Shown in pieces: positions 31,321 through 40,332 of a DNA stretch of 64,000 nucleotides. The position numbers and the translations under genes are program-made. Location: positions 4,666,501-4,730,500 of the forward strand of contig NZ_CP119421.1 in assembly GCF_030506305.1 (NCBI RefSeq). Direction: 5' to 3'. Under the pieces are notes generated by a model that was not told the origin of the DNA, did not search any database, and saw only the letters and a list, made by a program, of their open reading frames with translations. The stretch is from Porifericola rhodea (GTDB taxonomy: Bacteria > Bacteroidota > Bacteroidia > Cytophagales > Cyclobacteriaceae). Within the stretch, counting starts at the first letter, position 1, and each line of letters begins with the position of its first letter.

Positions 31321-32682
31321 ATGATGCTACTCAGGGCTATTTTCTTAGCCTTCATTTTCATTTCTGCCTGTACCTCGCCACCAGAATCTCAAAATACCAG
31401 CGCATCATCAACCTCTACTCTTTCTTCAAACTTTCAGTCGGCTAAACTTATGCCCATAGGTAAAGCCTGGGCAAAGACTCAAATTAATGTTCCTATTTTT
31501 AGAAGTCACGGATTATTGTCTAATGACAGCAGCCAGTGGGTATCGTATTATGATAGCAGCGGACATGTAGTTATCGCGCAAAGGTTGCTTACTGAAGTAC
31601 AGTGGGAAGTAAGTACTACACCGTTTGAAGGCAACCTCTTAGACGCACACAACAGCATCAGTATAGGTTTAGATGGTAATGATTATCTGCATATGTCGTG
31701 GAATCATCACAACCATCCCCTCAAATATGTAAAATCAGAGGCGCCAGCAAGTTTAAATTTTGGTCCGCAGGCTAAAATGAGTGGGCAAAACGAAAGTCGT
31801 GTTACCTACCCAGAGTTTATACACCTTTCTAATGGAGATCTACTTTTTATGTACCGGGAGGGCGGTTCTGGAAATGGCAACACGATGCTTAACCGCTACC
31901 GGCTAGATCAAAAAAAGTGGGAAATTGTACAGCACGGCTGGCTGGATGGAGAAGGTGAGCGTAATGCTTATACTAACAAATTGGTAGTAGATAATGAAGG
32001 AACCTGGCACCTGAGCTGGGTCTGGAGAGAAACCCCGGATGTGGCCTCTAACCATGACATGTGCTATGCTAAGTCTGAGGATGAAGGTAAAACCTGGAAA
32101 CGTTCAGATGGAAGCATATATCAATTACCCATAACTGCCAGAAACGCGGAGTATATCTACCACATACCGCAAAATAGCGGACTGATCAACCAAACAAGCA
32201 GCACTGTAGATAGTAGGGGGTATCCGATTATTGCCACTTACTGGCAAGTGAAAGAGGACTCTGCTACTCAGTATATGGTAATATGGTACGATGGCGATGC
32301 CTGGCAAAATTCGGTAGTGACTAATCGTAAATCTAGCTTTAAACTAGGCGGAACTGGCACCAGAAACAATCCGATTTCCCGTCCCCTGGTACTGTGTGAC
32401 GATGAAGATAGAGTATATGTTATCTATAATGACGAAGAGCGTGGGCAAAGGGTGTCGGTAGCTATTTGTGAGAATTTATCTGAAGGTGAATGGGCAACAT
32501 ACGATCTTACCCAGATGTCTGTTGGTAACTGGGAACCGGTCTATGATCCCCTACGCTGGGAAAGAGATAACATATTAAACTTATTGGTTCAGAAAGTTGG
32601 TCAGGGTAATGGGGAGCGAACTGCTGATTTGCCCGCTACTATGGTTTATATACTAGAATGGAACCCGAAGAGTTTACCTTAA
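31321..32682 (+). CDS. BNR_4-type beta-propeller lipoprotein
   Basis: A 453-residue predicted lipoprotein. The frame is open from 31243, but the ATG at 31321 begins a good lipoprotein signal (MMLLRAIFLAFIFISAC), so this start is chosen. The body is a propeller of the BNR_4 type: 'DAHNSISIGLDGNDYLHMSW' with the conserved His-Asn and a downstream 'NHHNHPLKYVKSEAP', plus 'YAKSEDEGKTWKRSDGS' (an Asp-box) and 'SRPLVLCDDEDRVYVIYNDE'. BNR_4 propellers include some PL24/PL25 ulvan lyases, which use His residues in comparable places, and many uncharacterised proteins. A surface polysaccharide-binding or lyase role is possible but unproven. Confidence 0.75.
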   Translation: MMLLRAIFLAFIFISACTSPPESQNTSASSTSTLSSNFQSAKLMPIGKAWAKTQINVPIFRSHGLLSNDSSQWVSYYDSSGHVVIAQRLLTEVQWEVSTTPFEGNLLDAHNSISIGLDGNDYLHMSWNHHNHPLKYVKSEAPASLNFGPQAKMSGQNESRVTYPEFIHLSNGDLLFMYREGGSGNGNTMLNRYRLDQKKWEIVQHGWLDGEGERNAYTNKLVVDNEGTWHLSWVWRETPDVASNHDMCYAKSEDEGKTWKRSDGSIYQLPITARNAEYIYHIPQNSGLINQTSSTVDSRGYPIIATYWQVKEDSATQYMVIWYDGDAWQNSVVTNRKSSFKLGGTGTRNNPISRPLVLCDDEDRVYVIYNDEERGQRVSVAICENLSEGEWATYDLTQMSVGNWEPVYDPLRWERDNILNLLVQKVGQGNGERTADLPATMVYILEWNPKSLP

Positions 32683-32786
32683 TCCTACTTACTACTGCAA
32701 GCGATTGTATTAGCCACAATCTTTTTATAAATTATAGGTACTGAGAGGCATTACTCATGATTTTCGGCGCTCTCAATACAGCTTTT

Positions 32787-34751
32787 ATGAAACTACTTAC
32801 AACTACTCAATTACTTACTCTTGCGCTATTCTTCATTGGTCTACCGACCGGCCTTGCTGCTCAACCTCATTATGACTACATCAAGGACATACGTCCGGTA
32901 CTGGATGAGCACTGCTACAGTTGTCATAATGTAGGAAAAGTAGCTGGCGGTATTAATCTGGAAAAATACGAAAACGAGGGGCGCTTACTGGACGATGGTC
33001 ATGTGTGGCTTAAAGTTATTAAGCAGCTGCAATCCGGACAAATGCCACCAGATACTAAGCCTCGCCTTACTGACGAAGAATACAGCATACTGGTAGATGG
33101 AATAAATGATATTCTGGTAAGCTCTCTTACTGAAAATAATCCTGGCAGGGTTGTCATCAGAAGGTTGAGTCATAGAGAGTACCATTTTACGGTATTAGAT
33201 CTGATGGGAGTCAATTTTGATGCTCAGTCATTTTTTCCTGCAGATGGCTCAGGAGGCAGTGGGTTTGATAACTATGCCCGCACCCTGTTTTTTACTCCAC
33301 TTAAATTAGAAAGATACTATGAGGCTGCCGAACATATTGTAGAAGAAGTGTATCAAGAGCCGAAGCTGTGGAAAGCCATCGTTTCAGAAGACTTTTCCCC
33401 ATCAATCTGGCAGCAATTTAGTTGGTGGGTAAGAAGCTGGTTTAGTGATATTTCGCCTTCATATTACGTGCGTGAAGAGGCTGAGGGTGTGCTAATACCT
33501 TTTGCGACTAAAGCCTATCGTAGATTTCTGAAACCTGAAGAAAAAGAAGACCTTCTATCTCTGTTTGAAAAAGTATATTCAGCCTCTGATAGTCTGACAG
33601 ATACACAACGTTTTGAGCTTGGAATACAATCTTCACTCAAGGCTATATTAATCTCTCCACAATTTTTATACAAGGTAGAGGATGAACAACCTACTGACCG
33701 ACCTTATCAGCTAAGCAATTTTGAGCTGGCTACTCGCCTCTCCTACTTTTTATGGTCAAGTATGCCTGATCAGGAGCTTTTTGAGGTAGCCTATAGACAA
33801 AACTTGCATGAACCGGAAATATTAAACGCACAAGTAGACCGCATGCTTAATGACCCAAAAGCGGCGCGTTTTGCAGAAAGTTTTATTGCTCAATGGATGG
33901 GAATTAGTAAGCTTAAAGAAAGCTCACCGGTAGACCTGGAAAAGTACCCCCATTTTGATGGAATACTAAGACAGGCCATGTATCAGGAAACTGTAGCCTA
34001 TTTTCACCATATCCTCAGCGATAGCCAAAACCTACTAGAGCTGATAGATAGCGACTACACTTTTCTGAACGACCAGCTGGCAGCACACTACGAACTACCT
34101 CCGGTACAAGGCAGTGAGCTCAGAAAGGTAAAGCTAACAGACCGTAGTCGTGGAGGTGTAATGGGCATGGGAAGCGTTTTGGCATCTACATCGCTACCTT
34201 TGAGGACAAGTCCGGTACTCAGAGGAAAGTGGGTGTTGGAAGAAATTTTAGGAACACCTCCTCCGCCACCCCCGCCAGATGCCGGAGAGCTACCTGAAGA
34301 ATCTAACCATGAGGGTAGCAGCTTACGTAATTTGCTGGAAATACATAGAGATAATGATGCCTGCCGAAGCTGCCACCAAAAAATGGACCCTATAGGTTTT
34401 GGTCTGGAGCATTACGATGCTACCGGTAAATGGAGAGAGAGCTATGGACCAGAACAACCAATTATCGCCTGGGATACATTAGCCAGCGGAGAGCCCTTTA
34501 ACGGGCCGGTAGAACTGAAAAAGATACTTTTTGAAAAGCAGGATAATTTTGCCCGAACCATAGCCGAACGTATGTTTACTTATGCTATAGGTCGTTCTAT
34601 AGAATTTGTAGATGAGCCGACCATGCAAAGCCTGACCAAAGCACTAACTGACAATAACTTCAACTCAAGTACGCTAATCAAGAGCCTGGTAAACTCTTAC
34701 CCTTTTCGCTACCGGGTCAATGATTACGGAAGAAAACTAGATGTACTATGA
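32787..34751 (+). CDS. DUF1592-family cytochrome c protein (DUF1587/1592/1588/1585 architecture)
   Basis: A 654-residue exported protein. The ATG at 32787 gives a normal Sec signal peptide (MKLLTTTQLLTLALFFIG...), whereas the frame opens at 32757. It has two haem c motifs: CYSCH near residue 41 in a planctomycete-type cytochrome segment ('IRPVLDEHCYSCHNVGKVAG') and CRSCH near 525 ('DACRSCHQKMDPIGFGLEHY') inside the DUF1588-like part. 'VVIRRLSHREYHFTVLDLMG' is the DUF1587 signature and 'SNFELATRLSYFLWSSMPD' the DUF1592 one. A polyproline linker 'GTPPPPPPPDAGEL' is present. The biochemical function of the family is unknown. It overlaps the DUF1552 gene by 4 bp. Confidence 0.9.
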   Translation: MKLLTTTQLLTLALFFIGLPTGLAAQPHYDYIKDIRPVLDEHCYSCHNVGKVAGGINLEKYENEGRLLDDGHVWLKVIKQLQSGQMPPDTKPRLTDEEYSILVDGINDILVSSLTENNPGRVVIRRLSHREYHFTVLDLMGVNFDAQSFFPADGSGGSGFDNYARTLFFTPLKLERYYEAAEHIVEEVYQEPKLWKAIVSEDFSPSIWQQFSWWVRSWFSDISPSYYVREEAEGVLIPFATKAYRRFLKPEEKEDLLSLFEKVYSASDSLTDTQRFELGIQSSLKAILISPQFLYKVEDEQPTDRPYQLSNFELATRLSYFLWSSMPDQELFEVAYRQNLHEPEILNAQVDRMLNDPKAARFAESFIAQWMGISKLKESSPVDLEKYPHFDGILRQAMYQETVAYFHHILSDSQNLLELIDSDYTFLNDQLAAHYELPPVQGSELRKVKLTDRSRGGVMGMGSVLASTSLPLRTSPVLRGKWVLEEILGTPPPPPPPDAGELPEESNHEGSSLRNLLEIHRDNDACRSCHQKMDPIGFGLEHYDATGKWRESYGPEQPIIAWDTLASGEPFNGPVELKKILFEKQDNFARTIAERMFTYAIGRSIEFVDEPTMQSLTKALTDNNFNSSTLIKSLVNSYPFRYRVNDYGRKLDVL

Positions 34752-36130
34752 AAAAGTCATGGCATATTTCAAGAAGAAGAATGCTTAAAGGCCTGGGTGC
34801 CAGCATAGCCCTTCCTTTTCTGGAGGCTATGGGGCCTACCAGTTTATGGGCAGCTCCCAATAAAAAGAACCCTTTACGAGCTGCATTTATGTTTATGCCC
34901 AATGGTGTACATCCCGATAAATGGACACCTACTCAGTATGGCAGTAACTTTGAGCTCTCCCCTATTCTTTCCCCTCTTCAACATTTGAAAGATGACATAC
35001 TGGTATTAAACGAGCTTCGTAATCGTCTGAGCAGCTTCCGTGGCGATGATGGCCATTATACGAAAACGGCTAGTTTTTTAACTTGTCTACCTATTTTTAA
35101 AACTACTGGCGATAACCTGCACAGTGGTGGTATTTCTGTAGATCAGCTGATTGCAAAACATATAGGTCACCAAACTCTTTTTCCTTCACTACAATATGGT
35201 CTGGAGCGCATATCGTCTGGCATAGATGCTAACGTAGGCTTCACCCGTTTGTACGGTTCTGCTATCTCATGGAAAACCCCTACACAGCCATGCTCAAAGG
35301 AGATTAACCCAAGGCTGGCCTTTGATCGCCTTTTCAAAAGCTTTGTTCCTAACAATAAACAAAAGGTAGATCCCTGGAAGCAGAGTGTGCTTGACTTAGT
35401 GATGGATGACGCCAAAGGTCTGCAAAGAAAGTTAGGCCGTAATGATCAGGATAAACTGGAAGAATACCTGGAGTCTATCCGATCCGTAGAAAAGAGGATT
35501 CATAGCTATGAACAGCAAAATGCATTCAAAGAAAATATTACTAAAGACATACAGGAAGAAATTACCCGCCTGAACTTAAGAATAGACGAATATTCAGAAA
35601 TGCACCTGGGTGTAGATATTACAGAAAAAGTTAAGCAGATGATGGATATTATGGTGCTTGCGTTCTGGAGTGATGCTACAAGGGTAAGCAGTTTCATGTT
35701 TGGCAACTCGGTGAGTAATCGTAATTTCACCTTTCTACCGGGCGTGTTTGGCAGTCATCATCAGATTTCACATCACAAAGATGATCCCGGGCACCTGGAG
35801 GAGTATGAAAAAATTAACCGCTGGCACATAGAGCAGTTTACCTATTTTGTAAATAAGCTAAAATCTATCCCGGAAGGTGACAGCAATTTGTTAGACAATT
35901 CAATGGTATTGTTAGGCTCCGGTATACGTGATGGCAACCGGCATTCACCAAGAAACTTACCTGTACTTATGGCGGGTAAAGCGGGAGGAGCGTTACGTAC
36001 CGGTCAAAATCTTAAATTCAAAGAAGAAACTCCTCTGGCAAACTTATACCAATCTCTTCTAAACATATATGATGTTCCGCAGGAATGCTTTGGTGATAGT
36101 ACAGGTGAACTTTGTGAAATATATGCTTAA
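34748..36130 (+). CDS. DUF1552 protein with Tat signal
   Basis: A 460-residue protein of the DUF1552 family. Its N-terminus 'SWHISRRRMLKGLGASIALP' is a twin-arginine signal, so it should be folded before export. Recognisable parts are 'RAAFMFMPNGVHPDKWTPT', 'DDILVLNELRNR', and 'SNLLDNSMVLLGSGIRDGNRHSPRNLPVLMAG', which resembles the DUF1501/sulfatase-like superfamily end with conserved Asp/His. It is translationally coupled to the DUF1592 cytochrome (ATGA overlap). These two families nearly always occur together; their joint function is not established. Confidence 0.9.
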   Translation: MKKSWHISRRRMLKGLGASIALPFLEAMGPTSLWAAPNKKNPLRAAFMFMPNGVHPDKWTPTQYGSNFELSPILSPLQHLKDDILVLNELRNRLSSFRGDDGHYTKTASFLTCLPIFKTTGDNLHSGGISVDQLIAKHIGHQTLFPSLQYGLERISSGIDANVGFTRLYGSAISWKTPTQPCSKEINPRLAFDRLFKSFVPNNKQKVDPWKQSVLDLVMDDAKGLQRKLGRNDQDKLEEYLESIRSVEKRIHSYEQQNAFKENITKDIQEEITRLNLRIDEYSEMHLGVDITEKVKQMMDIMVLAFWSDATRVSSFMFGNSVSNRNFTFLPGVFGSHHQISHHKDDPGHLEEYEKINRWHIEQFTYFVNKLKSIPEGDSNLLDNSMVLLGSGIRDGNRHSPRNLPVLMAGKAGGALRTGQNLKFKEETPLANLYQSLLNIYDVPQECFGDSTGELCEIYA

Positions 36131-36138
36131 AGAGAAAT

Positions 36139-37635
36139 ATGCGCGATAAATTAGCAAACAGCCTCAACTCTACATTCTTTCTAAAGTTTATAAGCGGTGG
36201 TGCCATAGTCTTCTCGATTATTCTGGTAACGCTACCTTTTTGGCCTGCTCCAGATGAGGCAGAGGTTTCTTCATGGCTTTTGTTTAGTGGTAGACTCCAC
36301 CCCTTAGTCATTCATTTCCCCATAGTATTACTGTTTATACTCCTTTTGTGGGAAGTACTTATCGTGTTTAAGTGGTTTGAAAGGCAAGCCTTATTTCAGT
36401 TCATAATACATATCATTTCTATACTCAGTAGTATTGCCGCTGTGCTTATCGGCTTCGCCCTCTACCAAAGTGGTGGCTATAGTGGCTCTCTCATGCAAAA
36501 CCATTTGTATATGGGGCTAGGCGTGGCCCTGGGGGCTATATGGGCATTTGTATTATTTGTGAATTTAGTACAGCAGAGAGCAGACACTAGCTCTAAGCTT
36601 TATTTAGGCAGCTTATTTATTACTAACCTTCTGGTTGTTTTTGCCAGCCATTTAGGAGGCTCTCTCACCCATGGCGAAGATTTTTTAAGTGAGCACTTTC
36701 CCATAAAAACCTCTTCAACTGATACACTTTCCCAAAAACCGATTGAAGAGATGTTGGTTTTTGAAGATGTCATTCAAAGTGCTTTACAAAGTCGTTGCTA
36801 TAGCTGCCACAATGAGAACAAAACTAAAGGAGACTATCTGATGACCCGGTTCTCTAACCTTTTGGAAGGTGGAAAAAGTGGAAAAACAGCTATTAGCCCA
36901 GGCAGTGTAGAAGATAGTGAATTGCTTATACGTATCCATCTGCCCAAAAACCACGATGACCATATGCCACCTGAAGGCAAAACATCCCTTAGCCCCGAGG
37001 AAATTACGCTTTTGGAGCAATGGATAAGTAAAGGAGCTCCACAAGGCCTTAAGCTATCTGATATTCAACTAGATACCACATTTTATACCCTACTTTACAG
37101 AAAAGCGCAACAACTTCAGCAGGAAATGCTCATCAGGCAGCAAAAAAATATGGAGCTTGATGGTCTCATCCGGTTAGTAGCATACGAAGAGCAGCAATTT
37201 GTACTGGAAAAAGACCGTAACTCTAACGGCCTGGTATTGAGTATGCACTTTCCTCCTGAAAGTTTTGATGACAATACGCTCGCAGATTTACAAATGATAT
37301 TTCCTCATCTACATAAAGTATCTCTAGCTGCCAGTAGCGTTAGCGATGATGCACTTTACCATCTGGGCCAGATGGACAAGTTGAGCGAATTACATTTACA
37401 GAATACACAGATCCGGGGTAGTGGTTTAACTCAACTTCAGAAGCTGGAAAACCTGGAATTACTGGACCTTTCTGGAAGCCAGATTGATGATGCAGGCTTG
37501 CTACATGTAGTGAAAATTAAAAACCTGAAGCACCTTTATTTGTACGAAACAGCTGTAAGCCCAGCAGTTTGTGACGCCTTGGCAAAAAATAATCCAGAGC
37601 TAGAAGTTCATCTGGAAAGAGGTACTTTCTTTTAG
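36139..37635 (+). CDS. membrane-anchored cytochrome c with leucine-rich repeats
   Basis: A 498-residue protein. The first 165 residues form about five membrane helices with 'LFSGRLHPLVIHFPIVLLFI' (a DUF2231-like segment). A single-haem planctomycete-type cytochrome c domain follows with CYSCH near residue 219 ('QSRCYSCHNENKTKGDYLM') and 'HMPPEGKTSLSPEEITLLEQWI' with a likely axial Met. From about residue 380 there are LRR units ('KLSELHLQNTQIRGSGLTQL', 'LELLDLSGSQIDDAGLLHV'). It is 8 bp after the DUF1552 gene. It could anchor the DUF1592/DUF1552 proteins and pass electrons to or from the inner membrane. Confidence 0.85.
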   Translation: MRDKLANSLNSTFFLKFISGGAIVFSIILVTLPFWPAPDEAEVSSWLLFSGRLHPLVIHFPIVLLFILLLWEVLIVFKWFERQALFQFIIHIISILSSIAAVLIGFALYQSGGYSGSLMQNHLYMGLGVALGAIWAFVLFVNLVQQRADTSSKLYLGSLFITNLLVVFASHLGGSLTHGEDFLSEHFPIKTSSTDTLSQKPIEEMLVFEDVIQSALQSRCYSCHNENKTKGDYLMTRFSNLLEGGKSGKTAISPGSVEDSELLIRIHLPKNHDDHMPPEGKTSLSPEEITLLEQWISKGAPQGLKLSDIQLDTTFYTLLYRKAQQLQQEMLIRQQKNMELDGLIRLVAYEEQQFVLEKDRNSNGLVLSMHFPPESFDDNTLADLQMIFPHLHKVSLAASSVSDDALYHLGQMDKLSELHLQNTQIRGSGLTQLQKLENLELLDLSGSQIDDAGLLHVVKIKNLKHLYLYETAVSPAVCDALAKNNPELEVHLERGTFF

Positions 37636-37691
37636 AAATGCTAAATTAGCTTTTTGATTTACCCTAAAAATCATTAGGATTTAGTTATGGT

Positions 37692-39287
37692 ATGAACAAG
37701 AGCTTAGCAAAAATAGGAATTGTGCTGCTGCTGATCTTTGTACTGCCAGCAGTATTCTTTTCAGTGTATCAGATTAACTCACTGAACAAGAATGAACTGA
37801 TTATTGAAGAAATTTATAATAATCAGCTGGACGCTATCCTGTTTTCTGTTAACCAATACTCGGCTGATGTACTTAATGCCTGGGCTTCTGAAGCTGACCT
37901 GCTCTTAGATGACAGTACTACTTTCCATGCTCAACGATTAAACACTTTTTTTGCAGAAAAGCCTGATTTAAGCTATATATTCGTGGTAGACAGTGCTAAT
38001 TTTAATCAGGTACAATTATTTAATGAAAGTAGCGGAAGAGTAATAGATGACTCACTAGCTAATAAAATAAGCACCACATTCTACAAACGTGATGAATTGG
38101 TTTACCGACTGTTCAACTATCTGGAAAATGGATACCGTAAAATTGAACCTGTTTCAGCTATTACAGATGATAACCTAAAGCTACAGCTGTTCCTTCCTCT
38201 CAGCAAAGATTTTGGAGATAGCAGATATATCTGTGGCTTCATACTGGAACCTGCTTCTTTTATCCAGAATGTACTTGGCCCAAAAATACAGGCAGTTACA
38301 CAAGAGAAGTTTATTATTTCTGCTCATCAGGAGGAGGATAATACGCTTATCTACACTACTGATGCAGAAAGTGAAAGCGGAAGACAGCTGCACCAATTAC
38401 CTTTCTGGCTATTTCCAGACTTTTACCTTACTATTGACCTTAATGGACAGACCATTGAAGCGCTGGCACAAAACCGAATAAAAAATGATTTGATGCTCAT
38501 TATTGGCCTTAACATCATCATACTACTCGGGGTGTGGTTTGTTTTTAGGAATATTAAAAGAGAGGTAGAGCTCGCTCAGCTTAAGTCAGATTTTGTATCT
38601 AATGTTTCGCATGAGTTACGCACCCCCCTATCACTCATCAGTATGTTTGCCGAAACTCTGATGCTGAACCGTGTACGTACAGAGGAACGTAAGCATGACT
38701 ATTATAAAATAATCAGCCAGGAAACTGTCCGTCTTACAGCGATGGTCAATAAAATCCTGAACTTTTCTAAAATTGAAGCCGGTAAAAGAATTTATAGCCT
38801 GCAATCCATAAACTTAAATGAAATTGTAAAAGAAGTTATTGAGGCTTATGAGTTTCACATTACGCAGCAAGGCTTTAGCTATGACTTTAAGGCTGCCGAT
38901 CAACAGTTATTAATATCAGGAGACCATGAAGCGATTACAGAAGCGATTATTAATTTGCTTGATAATGCAGTAAAATACAGCCCTAAAGAAAAATCTATCA
39001 GAGTAAGTACCGGACATACGGATCAGTATCATTTTGTAGAAGTCTCAGATAAGGGTCAGGGAATTTCAGACACCCACCGCAAAGCTATTTTTGATAAATT
39101 TTATCGCGCTACCAGCGGTAACGTACAAAGCGTAAAGGGCACAGGCCTGGGCTTATCCTTGGTAAAACATATTATGGATGCTCACAATGGGCGGATAGAG
39201 GTAATTAGTAGCCTGGGAGAGGGTAGTATATTCAGGCTATGTTTTCCGAAGAAATATAAAATCACAAAACTTTTAGAAAGTACATGA
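37692..39287 (+). CDS. sensor histidine kinase
   Basis: A 531-residue membrane histidine kinase. TM1 is at about residues 5-27; a periplasmic sensor of roughly 240 residues without a recognised family follows; TM2 is near 270-288 ('LMLIIGLNIIILLGVWFVF'). The HisKA dimerisation domain has the phospho-accepting His in 'SDFVSNVSHELRTPLSLIS' (about 305). The ATPase has the N box 'EAIINLLDNAVKYSP', G1 'DKGQGIS', and G2 'GTGLGLSLVKHIM'. It overlaps the response regulator gene by 4 bp. The signal is unknown; the large periplasmic domain and the neighbouring cytochrome cassette suggest an envelope or redox cue. Confidence 0.93.
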   Translation: MNKSLAKIGIVLLLIFVLPAVFFSVYQINSLNKNELIIEEIYNNQLDAILFSVNQYSADVLNAWASEADLLLDDSTTFHAQRLNTFFAEKPDLSYIFVVDSANFNQVQLFNESSGRVIDDSLANKISTTFYKRDELVYRLFNYLENGYRKIEPVSAITDDNLKLQLFLPLSKDFGDSRYICGFILEPASFIQNVLGPKIQAVTQEKFIISAHQEEDNTLIYTTDAESESGRQLHQLPFWLFPDFYLTIDLNGQTIEALAQNRIKNDLMLIIGLNIIILLGVWFVFRNIKREVELAQLKSDFVSNVSHELRTPLSLISMFAETLMLNRVRTEERKHDYYKIISQETVRLTAMVNKILNFSKIEAGKRIYSLQSINLNEIVKEVIEAYEFHITQQGFSYDFKAADQQLLISGDHEAITEAIINLLDNAVKYSPKEKSIRVSTGHTDQYHFVEVSDKGQGISDTHRKAIFDKFYRATSGNVQSVKGTGLGLSLVKHIMDAHNGRIEVISSLGEGSIFRLCFPKKYKITKLLEST

Positions 39288-39976
39288 GCCAGATACTCAT
39301 AGTAGAAGACGAACCCAGCATGATTTTGGGGTTACAGGATAATCTTGAATTTGAAGGCTATGAAGTTGAAACCATAGAAGATGGTAAACAGGGCTTGGAA
39401 AAGATACTGGCAGGTAACTACAGCCTCGTACTTCTGGATGTAATGCTGCCTAGCATGTCGGGCTTTGATATTTGCAGGCAGGTAAGAAACAGTCAGAAAG
39501 ACACCCCCATCATTTTACTAACGGCAAAAGGTGAAGAAATAGACAAAGTACTCGGACTTGAACTTGGGGCTGACGATTATATTACTAAGCCATTTAGTAT
39601 CAGAGAGTTACTTGCAAGAATTAAAGCAGTACTCAGGCGTGGAAACAACCCTGGACATACAGATGAAAGCAAAATTCAGATAGGCAGGCTAAGTTTAGAT
39701 TTTCAGAGTTATACAGCAGATGAGGGAGGTAAGAGCGTGAAAATGTCGTATCGGGAGTTTGAAGTTCTTAAGTACCTTTGGGAACATAAAAACGAAACTG
39801 TAAGCCGATACGACTTGTTAGACAATATTTGGGGCTACGAAGATGAGCAGCCCACCACACGTACGATAGACAATTTTATAGTAAAACTTAGAAACAAGAT
39901 AGAAGCAAACTCTAATGACCCCAGAATTATTCTGACAGTGCATGGCATTGGCTACAAAATGCTTATCCAGCAGTAG
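39284..39976 (+). CDS. OmpR/PhoB-family response regulator
   Basis: A 230-residue response regulator. The receiver has the acidic pocket 'IVEDEPS', phospho-Asp at residue 52 ('LVLLDVMLPSMSGFD'), 'ILLTAKG' Thr, and Lys in 'DDYITKPFS'. The C-terminal winged helix carries the OmpR signature 'MSYREFEVLKYLWEH' and 'TRTIDNFIVKLRNKIE'. It is translationally coupled to the preceding histidine kinase. Its own target may be the AATACTT cluster beginning 174 bp downstream of its stop codon, which recurs upstream of the FtsX permease; this is an inference. Confidence 0.95.
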   Translation: MSQILIVEDEPSMILGLQDNLEFEGYEVETIEDGKQGLEKILAGNYSLVLLDVMLPSMSGFDICRQVRNSQKDTPIILLTAKGEEIDKVLGLELGADDYITKPFSIRELLARIKAVLRRGNNPGHTDESKIQIGRLSLDFQSYTADEGGKSVKMSYREFEVLKYLWEHKNETVSRYDLLDNIWGYEDEQPTTRTIDNFIVKLRNKIEANSNDPRIILTVHGIGYKMLIQQ

Positions 39977-40109
39977 CCTGTAGTTGCTTCTTATCTGTAT
40001 TAGACGCTCTTAACTCCATAAGGTAGTTTGACACCAGCACTCTAATGTTCTGAGGACGTCCGTATCTTTCGTTTTCCAACTTATCGTGATAAATAGCTTT
40101 GTTCTCCAT
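39963..40109 (-). CDS. 48-residue hypothetical protein convergent with the response regulator
   Basis: A short ORF on the minus strand from ATG 40109 to TAA 39963, overlapping the last 14 nt of the response regulator gene. Its product begins MENKAIYHDKLENERYGRPQ and continues NIRVLVSNYLMELRASN, a plausible amphipathic helix pair with no signal peptide. I do not recognise a family. Support is limited to its protein-like composition, its good fit in the intergenic space, and an AT-rich upstream region holding the AATACTT cluster. Confidence 0.45.
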   Translation of the reverse strand: MENKAIYHDKLENERYGRPQNIRVLVSNYLMELRASNTDKKQLQATAG

Positions 40110-40149
40110 TATCGTATTATTTTAAGTTGATAATGCTAAGATACACATT

Positions 40150-40191
40150 AATACTTAAAATACGAATCAAATAATACTTTTTTTAAGTATT
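40150..40191. promoter_or_regulatory. AATACTT direct and inverted repeat cluster
   Basis: AATACTT occurs at 40150-40156 and 40173-40179, and the inverse AAGTATT at 40185-40191; another AATACTT is at 40283-40289. The 23-bp spacing of the first two (two helical turns) fits a protein-binding array. It lies upstream of the 48-residue ORF (minus) and of the aspartyl protease gene (plus). Confidence 0.4.
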
Positions 40192-40332
40192 GTTTTATCC
40201 TGTTACTCACCGGTAATTAATCACCTTTTTCTCTTTAAGTCCTGCATGACAACTTTTTACATTCTGTTACCCAGCTATGGCAAATACTTTTCGTTATAGG
40301 TATACATTAGATTAAACAACACAGTCCCAAAA

